A stretch of DNA of 5,145 nt, taken from assembly GCA_013331595.1 (NCBI GenBank), contig DUGE01000006.1, positions 1 to 5,145 of the forward strand. Direction: 5' to 3'. The first letter of the stretch is position 1. The number at the start of each line of letters is the position of its first letter. The notes beneath the pieces were generated by a model. That model was not told the DNA's origin, searched no databases, and was given only the letters and a program-made list of their open reading frames with translations. Source of the stretch: Microcaldota archaeon. GTDB taxonomy: Archaea > Micrarchaeota > Micrarchaeia > Norongarragalinales > UBA10210. The position numbers were made by a program, and so were the translations under genes. This document shows, piece by piece, positions 1-4,457 of this stretch.

Positions 1-454
1 CTACAAGCGCCTGGTGCCCGGCTATGAAGCGCCGGTTTACGTTTGCTGGGGGCGCACCAACAGGAGCGCCATGATCCGCGTGCCGGAAGTGCACGGAAAA
101 AAGGCGACGCGCGTGGAATTGCGCTGCCCTGACGCCTCGTCCAACCCGTATTTTGTTTTCTCGGCAATGCTTGCAGCAGGGCTGGACGGCATTGCAGCAA
201 AGGAAAAGCCTCCGGCTGCAGTAGAGGAAAACGTATATCATTTCGACGAAGAGAAACTGCAAAAGTTTTACGTCCAAACCCTTCCAGCCTCGCTCGGAGA
301 GGCGATGGCTGAAACCCGGAAGAGCGAGCTGGTGAAAAAGGCGCTCGGGGAGCACGCGTTCGGAAAGCACCTTGCGGCTCAAGAAAGACAGTGGAACGAC
401 TTCAGGCTGCACGTTACGGATTGGGAAATCAAAACCTATTTGCCGAGATTATAG
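1..454 (+). CDS. glnA: Glutamine synthetase type I, C-terminal part (5' partial)
   Basis: This is the last 150 residues of a glutamine synthetase, which joins ammonia to glutamate using ATP in the cytoplasm as a dodecamer. The reading frame is open from base 2 (YKRLVPGYEAP), so the gene begins outside the window and the apparent GTG at 14 is internal. Visible family motifs are the NRSAMIRVP stretch and the ATRVELRCPD stretch, whose arginines are the conserved substrate and phosphate-binding ones, followed by the NPYFVFSAMLAAGLDGI helix. The C-terminal part (LGEH near residue 115, then VTDWEIKTYL at the end) resembles the short Bacillus/archaeal I-alpha form. The NVYHFDEEK segment replaces the NLYDLPPEE adenylylation loop of enteric enzymes, so control by adenylylation is unlikely (inference). 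It converges with vapC, leaving 24 nt between stop codons. Identification is secure; the subtype is probable. Confidence 0.96.
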   Translation, partial: YKRLVPGYEAPVYVCWGRTNRSAMIRVPEVHGKKATRVELRCPDASSNPYFVFSAMLAAGLDGIAAKEKPPAAVEENVYHFDEEKLQKFYVQTLPASLGEAMAETRKSELVKKALGEHAFGKHLAAQERQWNDFRLHVTDWEIKTYLPRL

Positions 455-478
455 AAATCCCCAATCCCACCCAAAAGC

Positions 479-859
479 TTACCAAGGGGTTTTGCGCGGG
501 ATTGAAAGGCGGTCGAAATCCCCATCTTCAGAATAAATGAATTTACAATTGCTTTTCAAAGCGGTTGCAGCGTGCACGGCATCCCGGGGGTAAATGCCGC
601 TTTCGACCAGCTCAGTAAAAACACTAAAATGCTCGTGCTGGAAAGGCACTATCGCCAGCCTCGGCGAAGAAAGCAGTATCTTAAGCGCGGTTGAAGCGAA
701 TGCCGGAGAGACTTTTTTGAAAAGCTTGTAGGCAACCTCATCAAGCGAAAGGCTGCTGGTAACCAAGTCTGCATCCGTCAACAGGCGCTTGCACGCTTCG
801 CTCTTCGCGCCCTCGTCAAGAAATGCGTAAATGATAATGTTGGCGTCTACGTAGTCCAT
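479..859 (-). CDS. vapC: VapC-type PIN-domain toxin (ribonuclease)
   Basis: A 126-aa single-domain PIN protein, the normal size for a VapC toxin, expected to be a Mg2+-dependent endoribonuclease acting on tRNA or rRNA. The acidic residues of the PIN active site are visible: D5 in YVDANIIIYAF, D40/E41 in SLDEV, D93 in RDAVHAATAL, and D112/D114 in SEDGDFDRL, the usual late motif before DF. The full set suggests the enzyme is active. The ATG at 859 lies inside the end of vapB, and the genes overlap by 13 nt. A GAGG ribosome binding site (864-867, in vapB codons) precedes the ATG by 4 nt, which indicates translational coupling behind the antitoxin. Its stop faces the glutamine synthetase stop. 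The RNA target cannot be read from sequence. Confidence 0.93.
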   Translation of the reverse strand: MDYVDANIIIYAFLDEGAKSEACKRLLTDADLVTSSLSLDEVAYKLFKKVSPAFASTALKILLSSPRLAIVPFQHEHFSVFTELVESGIYPRDAVHAATALKSNCKFIYSEDGDFDRLSIPRKTPW

Positions 860-1098
860 CTTTCCTCAAGCTCTTCAGCATAACTCTTGTCGGAATTTAC
901 CTTGCCGATCTTCACCTTAGGAATGGAGTCGAGCATCTTCTTGAAATCTACGATGCTTTTTTTGGGGGCTAGCACCAACTCGTTTTTTTCTTCCTTCAAA
1001 ATCAGGGTGCCGCCAGGGCGAAAGCCATACGCATCCCTAACTATCTTCGGGATGACTATCTGGCCGTGCTCGTTTATCTTAACCTCAACATAAACCAT
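847..1098 (-). CDS. vapB: AbrB/SpoVT-type VapB antitoxin
   Basis: An 83-aa partner of the VapC toxin. Residues 2-46 form a swapped-hairpin AbrB-type DNA-binding domain, recognisable from VKINEHGQIVIPKIVRDAYG, then FRPGG, then LVLAPK. In this family the domain dimerises and binds the operon's own promoter. Residues 47-83 are charged and probably helical, ending EELEERWTT, and would be the toxin-binding tail that covers the VapC active site (family knowledge). The ATG at 1098 is preferred over the in-frame GTG at 1107 because an archaeal GGTGAT ribosome binding site (1103-1108) lies 4 nt before the ATG and would be consumed by the GTG start. It is cotranscribed with vapC, overlapping it by 13 nt. 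Autorepression through the palindrome at 1111-1125 is inferred. Confidence 0.92.
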   Translation of the reverse strand: MVYVEVKINEHGQIVIPKIVRDAYGFRPGGTLILKEEKNELVLAPKKSIVDFKKMLDSIPKVKIGKVNSDKSYAEELEERWTT

Positions 1099-1102
1099 TA
1101 AT

Positions 1103-1108
1103 ATCACC
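1103..1108 (-). promoter_or_regulatory. Ribosome binding site of vapB
   Basis: Minus-strand GGTGAT, close to the archaeal Shine-Dalgarno consensus GGTGATC, 4 nt before the ATG at 1098. It decides the start of vapB: the in-frame GTG at 1107 is part of this site. Confidence 0.7.
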
Positions 1109-1110
1109 AG

Positions 1111-1125
1111 TAATAAAAATTATTA
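1111..1125. repeat. AT-rich inverted repeat, candidate vapBC operator
   Basis: TAATAA-AAA-TTATTA is a perfect 6-bp inverted repeat with a 3-nt spacer. It lies between the vapB TATA-like box and the vapB ribosome binding site, about where transcription should begin. AbrB-type antitoxins bind AT-rich palindromes at their own promoters, so this is a plausible operator. In so AT-rich a spacer it could arise by chance. Confidence 0.4.
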
Positions 1126-1135
1126 TCAATAGTAG

Positions 1136-1143
1136 TATTTAAG
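1136..1143 (-). promoter_or_regulatory. TATA-like box of vapBC
   Basis: On the minus strand this reads CTTAAATA, close to the archaeal TATA consensus (TTTAWATA), preceded by purine-rich AAAG that may serve as the BRE. With the usual spacing of about 25 nt, transcription would start near 1113-1115, giving a short leader with the GGTGAT site. It lies in the 54-nt gap after the upstream minus-strand gene, so vapBC can be transcribed on its own, although readthrough from that gene is possible. Confidence 0.55.
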
Positions 1144-1152
1144 CTTTGTTTT

Positions 1153-1443
1153 TCAGGCGACTGCTGCAGCTTGCTTTTCCCGCCAGGCCAAAAGCCTTCG
1201 CTCAGTATCAAGGCGCATGACTTGCACGGCGTAATACTCAAGCATGGCCGAAAGCTTGAGCGCATCTTCAGGGTTCAAGTAAGCCAAGTGCTTGTCCAAG
1301 TCGTGAAAACGCATTGAAATCGACGAAGAGAGGGTTTTCCCCTCTTTTTCCCTTCCCTGCCAAACGCTGACGTCTATTTTTCCGAATTTTCCGCTTCCGG
1401 CTGAAACGCGCAGCTGGAAAGACTCCAATGGAGCCGAAGCCAT
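1153..1443 (-). CDS. Small conserved-looking protein, function unknown
   Basis: I do not recognise this 96-aa protein. The ATG at 1443 is chosen because GAGGTG (1451-1456) lies 7 nt upstream; a longer frame back to 1536 only adds residues antisense-like in composition and overlaps the end of the preceding gene. The first half (residues 8-47) looks like a series of beta strands (FQLRVSAGSGKFGKIDVSVW, then LSSSISMRF). The second half (58-93) is predominantly helical (NPEDALKLSAMLEYYAVQV), ending in a charged and alanine-rich tail. There is no signal peptide, membrane segment or cysteine, so it is probably cytoplasmic. Strands followed by a helix occur in small nucleic-acid-binding folds of the PC4/Whirly kind, but that is only a topological guess. 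It follows the lipoprotein gene by 29 nt, probably in one transcript. Its N-terminus shares M-x-S-x-P-L-E-x-F with the 155-aa protein at 3910-4377. Confidence 0.75.
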   Translation of the reverse strand: MASAPLESFQLRVSAGSGKFGKIDVSVWQGREKEGKTLSSSISMRFHDLDKHLAYLNPEDALKLSAMLEYYAVQVMRLDTERRLLAWREKQAAAVA

Positions 1444-1450
1444 GGGACAA

Positions 1451-1456
1451 CACCTC
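1451..1456 (-). promoter_or_regulatory. Ribosome binding site deciding the start at 1443
   Basis: Minus-strand GAGGTG, 7 nt before the ATG at 1443, within the 29-nt gap after the lipoprotein stop codon. It supports the 96-aa form over the 127-aa extension to 1536. Confidence 0.65.
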
Positions 1457-1472
1457 TGTTCTAACTGAAAAA

Positions 1473-1883
1473 CTATTTTTGAGCAGCAGTAACGATACGG
1501 CCAGTCACTTCGTCTACGGTTGCGGTCATGGTGCAAATTGAACGGTCGGGCCTGATGTCAACGCAAGTGGAATCAGTGTACTTTACGATCCAGTTGGGCT
1601 TTTCATAAGTAACTTCGGGATTTTCGCGCGAAGCGCCCGTATAGGCGTTAAGCCATGAGACCACGCGAATGTCCCTGCGAGTATAGTAAATGGCATCCTC
1701 GCGCGTTTTAACTGCAAGGCTGGCTGAAGGTGAAGGCGTGGCAGGGGCAACTGTTGCAGAAGGAACAGGGGTTGCCGCGGCTATTGCCGTGGCAACTGCT
1801 GTTGCGGATGGCGTCGTAGCCTGCTGGGAAGCGCTACAGCCTAAAAGCAAGAGCGCCGAAAGAAAAAGAAAAGCACGGGCCAA
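1473..1883 (-). CDS. Putative lipoprotein with PepSY-like C-terminal domain
   Basis: A 136-aa protein with a very short basic n-region (MAR), a hydrophobic core (residues 4-14) and a lipobox-like LLGC with C16, so it is probably exported and lipid-anchored on the outer face of the membrane. Residues 17-57 form a low-complexity Ala/Thr/Ser/Pro linker. Residues 58-136 look like a small PepSY-type module: TREDAI at the start, then WIVKY near 98, and VDEVTGRIV near 123, the usual 'V-D-x-x-T-G-x-I' ending. C107 and C117 could form a disulfide outside the cell. The start is TTG at 1883: an in-frame TGA lies just upstream, no ATG is available, and GGTGA (1893-1897) is 9 nt away. PepSY domains often bind or inhibit peptidases, but the role here is unknown. 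It leads the minus-strand block that continues into the 96-aa gene. Confidence 0.8.
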   Translation of the reverse strand: MARAFLFLSALLLLGCSASQQATTPSATAVATAIAAATPVPSATVAPATPSPSASLAVKTREDAIYYTRRDIRVVSWLNAYTGASRENPEVTYEKPNWIVKYTDSTCVDIRPDRSICTMTATVDEVTGRIVTAAQK

Positions 1884-1892
1884 GATAAAGAT

Positions 1893-1897
1893 TCACC
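1893..1897 (-). promoter_or_regulatory. Ribosome binding site supporting a TTG start
   Basis: Minus-strand GGTGA, 9 nt before the TTG at 1883. The ATG that overlaps it (1899) is in another frame and soon hits a stop, and the lipoprotein frame has a TGA 9 nt upstream of the TTG. TTG is therefore the only good start for an intact signal sequence. Confidence 0.55.
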
Positions 1898-1937
1898 ATT
1901 AATCGAAAACACTTCGGGCTTTTTAGTATTCGCCTGG

Positions 1938-1945
1938 TTTAAAAA
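1938..1945. promoter_or_regulatory. Possible shared bidirectional TATA box
   Basis: TTTAAAAA on the plus strand contains the self-complementary TTTAAA (1938-1943). On the plus strand it sits about 25-30 nt before the ATG at 1968, which puts the transcription start at or next to the ATG. There is no Shine-Dalgarno-like sequence between them, so the plus-strand mRNA is probably leaderless. Read on the minus strand, the same element would start transcription near 1915, giving the lipoprotein gene a leader of about 30 nt with its GGTGA site. An alternative minus-strand box, TACTAAAAAG near 1919-1928, is also possible. The intergenic region is 1884-1967. Confidence 0.45.
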
Positions 1946-1967
1946 GAGCGATTAACCAAAAACAAAT

Positions 1968-2669
1968 ATGCCTAAGTTTGTTTTGCACCACGGAGAAAAC
2001 GAATTTCACTTTCAACTGGGCCGCCATGGCAAAAGGCAGCCGGACGAAATAAGGGCAAAGGATCTCGACGCACTGGTTTTAGAAGAATATCTCGAGGATG
2101 ACCCTCAAGCAAAACACCTCGTTGAAGAAATGAAAAGACAAAACAAGCCGGTTTATTACGTTGAATCAGAAGAATTGCTTAAAAAAGTCGGTGGAGTCCT
2201 TTCTGCCGGCAGAATAGCTAGAACGACAGGCATTTTAACCGCCGGATTGGCATTCTTAAAAAAAAGCCGTGAAAAAAAACAAGTGCGACTCGGGAAGAAA
2301 GAGGCCAAAATCTCAAGGAGAACGTTTTTACGACTGGCTACAGCCGGAGGGGGGCTTTGGGGCTTGGGCTTGCTTGCTTCAACAGACTTTGGCCGGATGC
2401 TTCCTACAGGACAGGCTGCACCGAAAGAACCAAGAAGCTACACTAAAGAAGAATTGGACATGCTACCAAATGACATTAAAAGCGGCATGATTGTTGCCAG
2501 AAGAAATGCGGTAATAGCCGAAGGATTAGCAACCCTAGCAAAACAACACAGGAGAATTGGCATTGTGAGTGGCTCAGCCCACTACAACATTCCAGACTAT
2601 ATTCTCGACCCGGCTTTAAGAAAGCGAGTAAGGGCAGGGTACGAACCAAGCATACGGAAAATACACTGA
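1968..2669 (+). CDS. Probable TraB/PrgY/GumN-like protein interrupted by a Tat-like membrane segment
   Basis: A 233-aa protein. The N-terminal part (residues 1-68) has GRH at 18-20, then PDEIRAKDLDALVLEE (25-40) and NKPVYYVE (59-66). This matches the order 'G-x-H, PD-V-x-x-E, gKP-v-x-v-D' seen at the start of TraB/PrgY/GumN-like domains. The C-terminal part (178-216) has RRNAVIAEGLATLAKQHRR followed by IGIVSGSAH, resembling the family's 'RN/RD-x-x-M-A ... GxxH' ending (GSAH, 202-205). The assignment rests on motif recall and is moderate. Between these halves lie a weakly hydrophobic stretch (75-97), a lysine/arginine-rich loop (98-115), and a Tat-like SRRTFLR (116-122) with a hydrophobic core to about residue 138. 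TraB-like proteins include metallo-type hydrolases and pheromone-shutdown proteins; no substrate can be named. The gene is leaderless, more A-rich than its neighbours, and converges with the RPA gene at 4 nt. Confidence 0.72.
   Translation: MPKFVLHHGENEFHFQLGRHGKRQPDEIRAKDLDALVLEEYLEDDPQAKHLVEEMKRQNKPVYYVESEELLKKVGGVLSAGRIARTTGILTAGLAFLKKSREKKQVRLGKKEAKISRRTFLRLATAGGGLWGLGLLASTDFGRMLPTGQAAPKEPRSYTKEELDMLPNDIKSGMIVARRNAVIAEGLATLAKQHRRIGIVSGSAHYNIPDYILDPALRKRVRAGYEPSIRKIH
2313..2381 (+). other. Internal Tat-like motif plus hydrophobic segment
   Basis: Codons 116-138 of the TraB-like gene encode SRRTFLR followed by a Gly/Ala/Leu-rich hydrophobic stretch ending LGLLAS. The motif fits the twin-arginine consensus (S/T-R-R-x-F-L-K) except for the final R in place of K. 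It is not at the N-terminus and no in-frame ATG with a ribosome binding site lies just before it. It is therefore either an internal Tat-dependent membrane anchor or simply a transmembrane helix with basic residues on its cytoplasmic side. A cleavage site is not clear; GQAAP follows at 148-152. Confidence 0.5.
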
Positions 2670-2673
2670 GTTC

Positions 2674-3879
2674 CTACCAAGAGCGGATTTGCTTCGCCAC
2701 GAGCTCGATGCGGCCGTCCTCGCGCTTTTTAGCCAGCGCTTTCAGCTTGAATGTTTTCCCCTCAAGATAGGGCCTTTTCAAGTCGAAAATCGTTTGCGGA
2801 GATACGAGCGTTTGCTTCAAACCCAGCAAATCTTGCGCCTGCTCCCCGAAAATCACCAGCCGTAATTTCGAAGAAGAATCAAAAGCATCAGTCGCTTCGG
2901 CAGTAATGAAAAAAACCTCGCGCAGAGAACCTCTGCAATTGCACTTTTCCTCTTCAGGAGGAACTTGCGAGCCGCACGACTGGCATTTGCGTGAGACCCG
3001 CGCCTCGAAAAGCTTGGTGAGAATAATTTGCACGAACGCGTTGCCTTCCTTCATCTGTGAAAGTGGAGTGAACTCCAATTCCTTCAAGGAATGGTTTTTA
3101 GCATGCGCCAGGATGTGAGTGTTCCAAGAGGCCTGCAGCTCGCCGTTGTTGGCAGAAACCCTTTCAACCTTGATTACATCCCCTTCCGTCAGGAAATTAA
3201 CAATCACAGCATTGCGGTTCCAGCACACAAGAGTTTTCTCGCCAGAATCGTCAGCGACGGTCAAGTTCAGCACGAACCGCTTTTCGCCGTTGCGCTCGAA
3301 TTCAATCAACCGCCCTTTAGTAATTATGCGGGCAAAAAAATCCTCTCCCTCCCTAGCATGTGAAAGGGGCACGGCGGGTTTAAAATAGTCGGGGAGAACA
3401 GAAGGCGGATTTTCTTCCAAGGACAGCTTTGCGTAAAGGTTGGAATGCAATTCTCCGTTCTTCACCAACGCATTTTCTATGCGCAAACACGCGTTCCGCT
3501 CGAGCTTTCTCTCGGCGAAATCGGCATCTCCACCCCAAAGCACTAGGGTTTTTTCCGCAGTGTCATCGCCCACAAGGACATTCGAGACTTTTCCCTTCCG
3601 GCCGTCCCTCTCGAACTCCCGGGAGCAGTTTATTTGCTTTACGCGCACAACCGCAGTAACGTAATCGCCGTCCTTAAGGGAAGATAGCTTCATTGGGCGG
3701 GAAGCAACACGCTTTTGCTGGACGAAACCCTCGTCAAAAGCCACGAGCTTCATTGCGGCCTCGCGCGTAAGCAGGCCGGAAAACTTCTTCTGTTTTCCCA
3801 AAACCATCTGCTCTAAGTCAGATTGACTAACTTTTTCTTTCAAAAATTGTTCCTGGGATGAGATAAAATCTTCACTCAT
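2674..3879 (-). CDS. Replication protein A-like ssDNA-binding protein (three OB folds, zinc finger)
   Basis: A 401-aa archaeal RPA homologue that binds and protects single-stranded DNA in replication, repair and recombination. A helical N-terminal region (about 15-52) includes FSGLLTREAAMKLVA, typical of archaeal RPA. OB fold 1 spans about 63-155 (LSSLKDGDYVTAVVRV, REFERDGRKGKVSNVLVGDD, LVLW with W115). OB fold 2 spans about 168-260 (FFARIITKGRLIEFERNG, LVCW with W220). A third OB fold (about 268-400) contains a zinc-finger insertion with C299, C302, C313 and C315 (CxxC, then CxC), in the place where euryarchaeal RPAs carry their zinc site. The tryptophans sit where RPA OB folds stack on bases. 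The ATG at 3879 has GGTGG (3886-3890) 6 nt upstream. It lies 30 nt behind the 155-aa gene, so the two form an operon. Its length suits a single-subunit RPA; oligomeric state is unknown. Confidence 0.92.
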   Translation of the reverse strand: MSEDFISSQEQFLKEKVSQSDLEQMVLGKQKKFSGLLTREAAMKLVAFDEGFVQQKRVASRPMKLSSLKDGDYVTAVVRVKQINCSREFERDGRKGKVSNVLVGDDTAEKTLVLWGGDADFAERKLERNACLRIENALVKNGELHSNLYAKLSLEENPPSVLPDYFKPAVPLSHAREGEDFFARIITKGRLIEFERNGEKRFVLNLTVADDSGEKTLVCWNRNAVIVNFLTEGDVIKVERVSANNGELQASWNTHILAHAKNHSLKELEFTPLSQMKEGNAFVQIILTKLFEARVSRKCQSCGSQVPPEEEKCNCRGSLREVFFITAEATDAFDSSSKLRLVIFGEQAQDLLGLKQTLVSPQTIFDLKRPYLEGKTFKLKALAKKREDGRIELVAKQIRSW

Positions 3880-3909
3880 GAAATTCCACCATCAAAAATA
3901 AGAAAACAA

Positions 3910-4377
3910 TCAAAAAACCCGGCTAATAGGATACTCGCCACGGGGGCTCAAATAAACCACCGTATGGGCTCCGACTTTTTTGTGCCTTCGAAGATACCCT
4001 CCGAGTTCAGCGGCAACCCCGTTAAAAGCGTCGTGGCCTGACGCAACATGGTTCATCGTCATTTTTACCGCCCCGCCAGCATTAAGCGCGCAAGTCTGTA
4101 CGATCAAATGCGGTTCGACTCCTTCAGCAACTTTTAAACTGCCCGCAAATTTTTCTGGAAAACGCACCCAAATAGTTGCAGAAGAGAGCCTAGCTTTTTG
4201 CACGTCAGCAGGGCTGGTCGAAAGCGTAACTGAAGAGCCGCGGAGACCCGTTCGTCGGGAACAAAAAGACCGGATTGCGACAAGCAAATCATCGGCCAGA
4301 CCAGAGTTACGCCGGCCAGGTACAGCAACAAGTCCCGCTTCCTTGAAAACAAACGTTTCTAAAGGCGTGCTAGTCAT
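3910..4377 (-). CDS. Unrecognised 155-aa protein leading the RPA operon
   Basis: I do not recognise this protein. The ATG at 4377 is chosen over an in-frame TTG at 4392 because GAGGT (4386-4390) is 8 nt before the ATG and would be destroyed as a leader by the TTG start. It has no signal peptide or clear membrane segment. Residues 66-107 look beta-rich (SSATIWVRF, EPHLIVQTCALN, VKMTMNHV), residues 115-131 helical (HDAFNGVAAELGGYLRR), and a final strand (AHTVVYLS) precedes a RGEYPISRVF tail. It is basic in the region 35-46 (arginine-rich) and near the end. It is followed 30 nt later by RPA on the same strand. In Euryarchaeota RPA genes often have an associated OB-fold protein beside them; this protein occupies that position but shows none of that family's motifs that I can identify. 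A plus-strand frame across the same region is judged spurious. Confidence 0.78.
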   Translation of the reverse strand: MTSTPLETFVFKEAGLVAVPGRRNSGLADDLLVAIRSFCSRRTGLRGSSVTLSTSPADVQKARLSSATIWVRFPEKFAGSLKVAEGVEPHLIVQTCALNAGGAVKMTMNHVASGHDAFNGVAAELGGYLRRHKKVGAHTVVYLSPRGEYPISRVF

Positions 4378-4385
4378 CTTCCCAA

Positions 4386-4390
4386 ACCTC
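4386..4390 (-). promoter_or_regulatory. Ribosome binding site deciding the start at 4377
   Basis: Minus-strand GAGGT, 8 nt before the ATG at 4377. It overlaps the codons that would follow a TTG start at 4392 and so argues for the shorter 155-aa form. Confidence 0.6.
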
Positions 4391-4398
4391 AAACTTAA

Positions 4399-4406
4399 TT
4401 ATTATA
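4399..4406 (+). promoter_or_regulatory. TATA-like box of the GGGP synthase gene
   Basis: TTATTATA in the AT-rich stretch 4391-4408, about 50 nt before the ATG at 4458. The usual spacing puts the transcription start near 4428-4430 and leaves a leader of roughly 28 nt holding the GGTGG ribosome binding site (4448-4452). No other element between 4378 and 4457 fits better on this strand. Confidence 0.5.
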
Positions 4407-4440
4407 AGGTGCGAATAGTAATTTCTTTGTTTTCATTACG

Positions 4441-4447
4441 CTTAAAA
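4441..4447 (-). promoter_or_regulatory. Candidate TATA-like box of the RPA operon
   Basis: Minus-strand TTTTAAG, which would place transcription start near 4418-4420 and a leader of about 40 nt before the ATG at 4377, with GAGGT inside it. If used, it lies in the transcribed leader of the divergent GGGP synthase gene, so the two promoters would face away from each other with overlapping footprints. The more AT-rich 4395-4406 is too close to the ATG to allow a leader with that ribosome binding site. Confidence 0.35.
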
Positions 4448-4457
4448 GGTGGTTCTC

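Noticed and set aside
459..493. Possible hairpin terminator CCCC (459-462) / GGGG (486-489) followed by TTTT after glutamine synthetase
   Set aside because: Only 4 continuous base pairs with a 23-nt loop; too weak to call, although the T-run alone may help termination.
887..1093. Plus-strand frame of 68 codons opposite vapB
   Set aside because: It lies antisense to the antitoxin, which has family motifs and a ribosome binding site; the plus-strand frame has neither.
1099..1107. GTG start of vapB at 1107
   Set aside because: The GTG is part of the GGTGAT ribosome binding site of the ATG at 1098.
1444..1536. N-terminal extension of the 96-aa protein to 1536
   Set aside because: It overlaps the end of the lipoprotein gene by 64 nt, is Arg/Cys-rich and unlike the rest of the protein, and the ATG at 1443 has its own GAGGTG site.
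2906..3664. Several plus-strand frames of 70-90 codons opposite the RPA gene
   Set aside because: They are shadows of the conserved RPA reading frame, with no ribosome binding sites and no recognisable motifs.
4378..4392. TTG start of the 155-aa protein at 4392
   Set aside because: The GAGGT site that serves the ATG at 4377 lies within these codons, and no ribosome binding site precedes the TTG.
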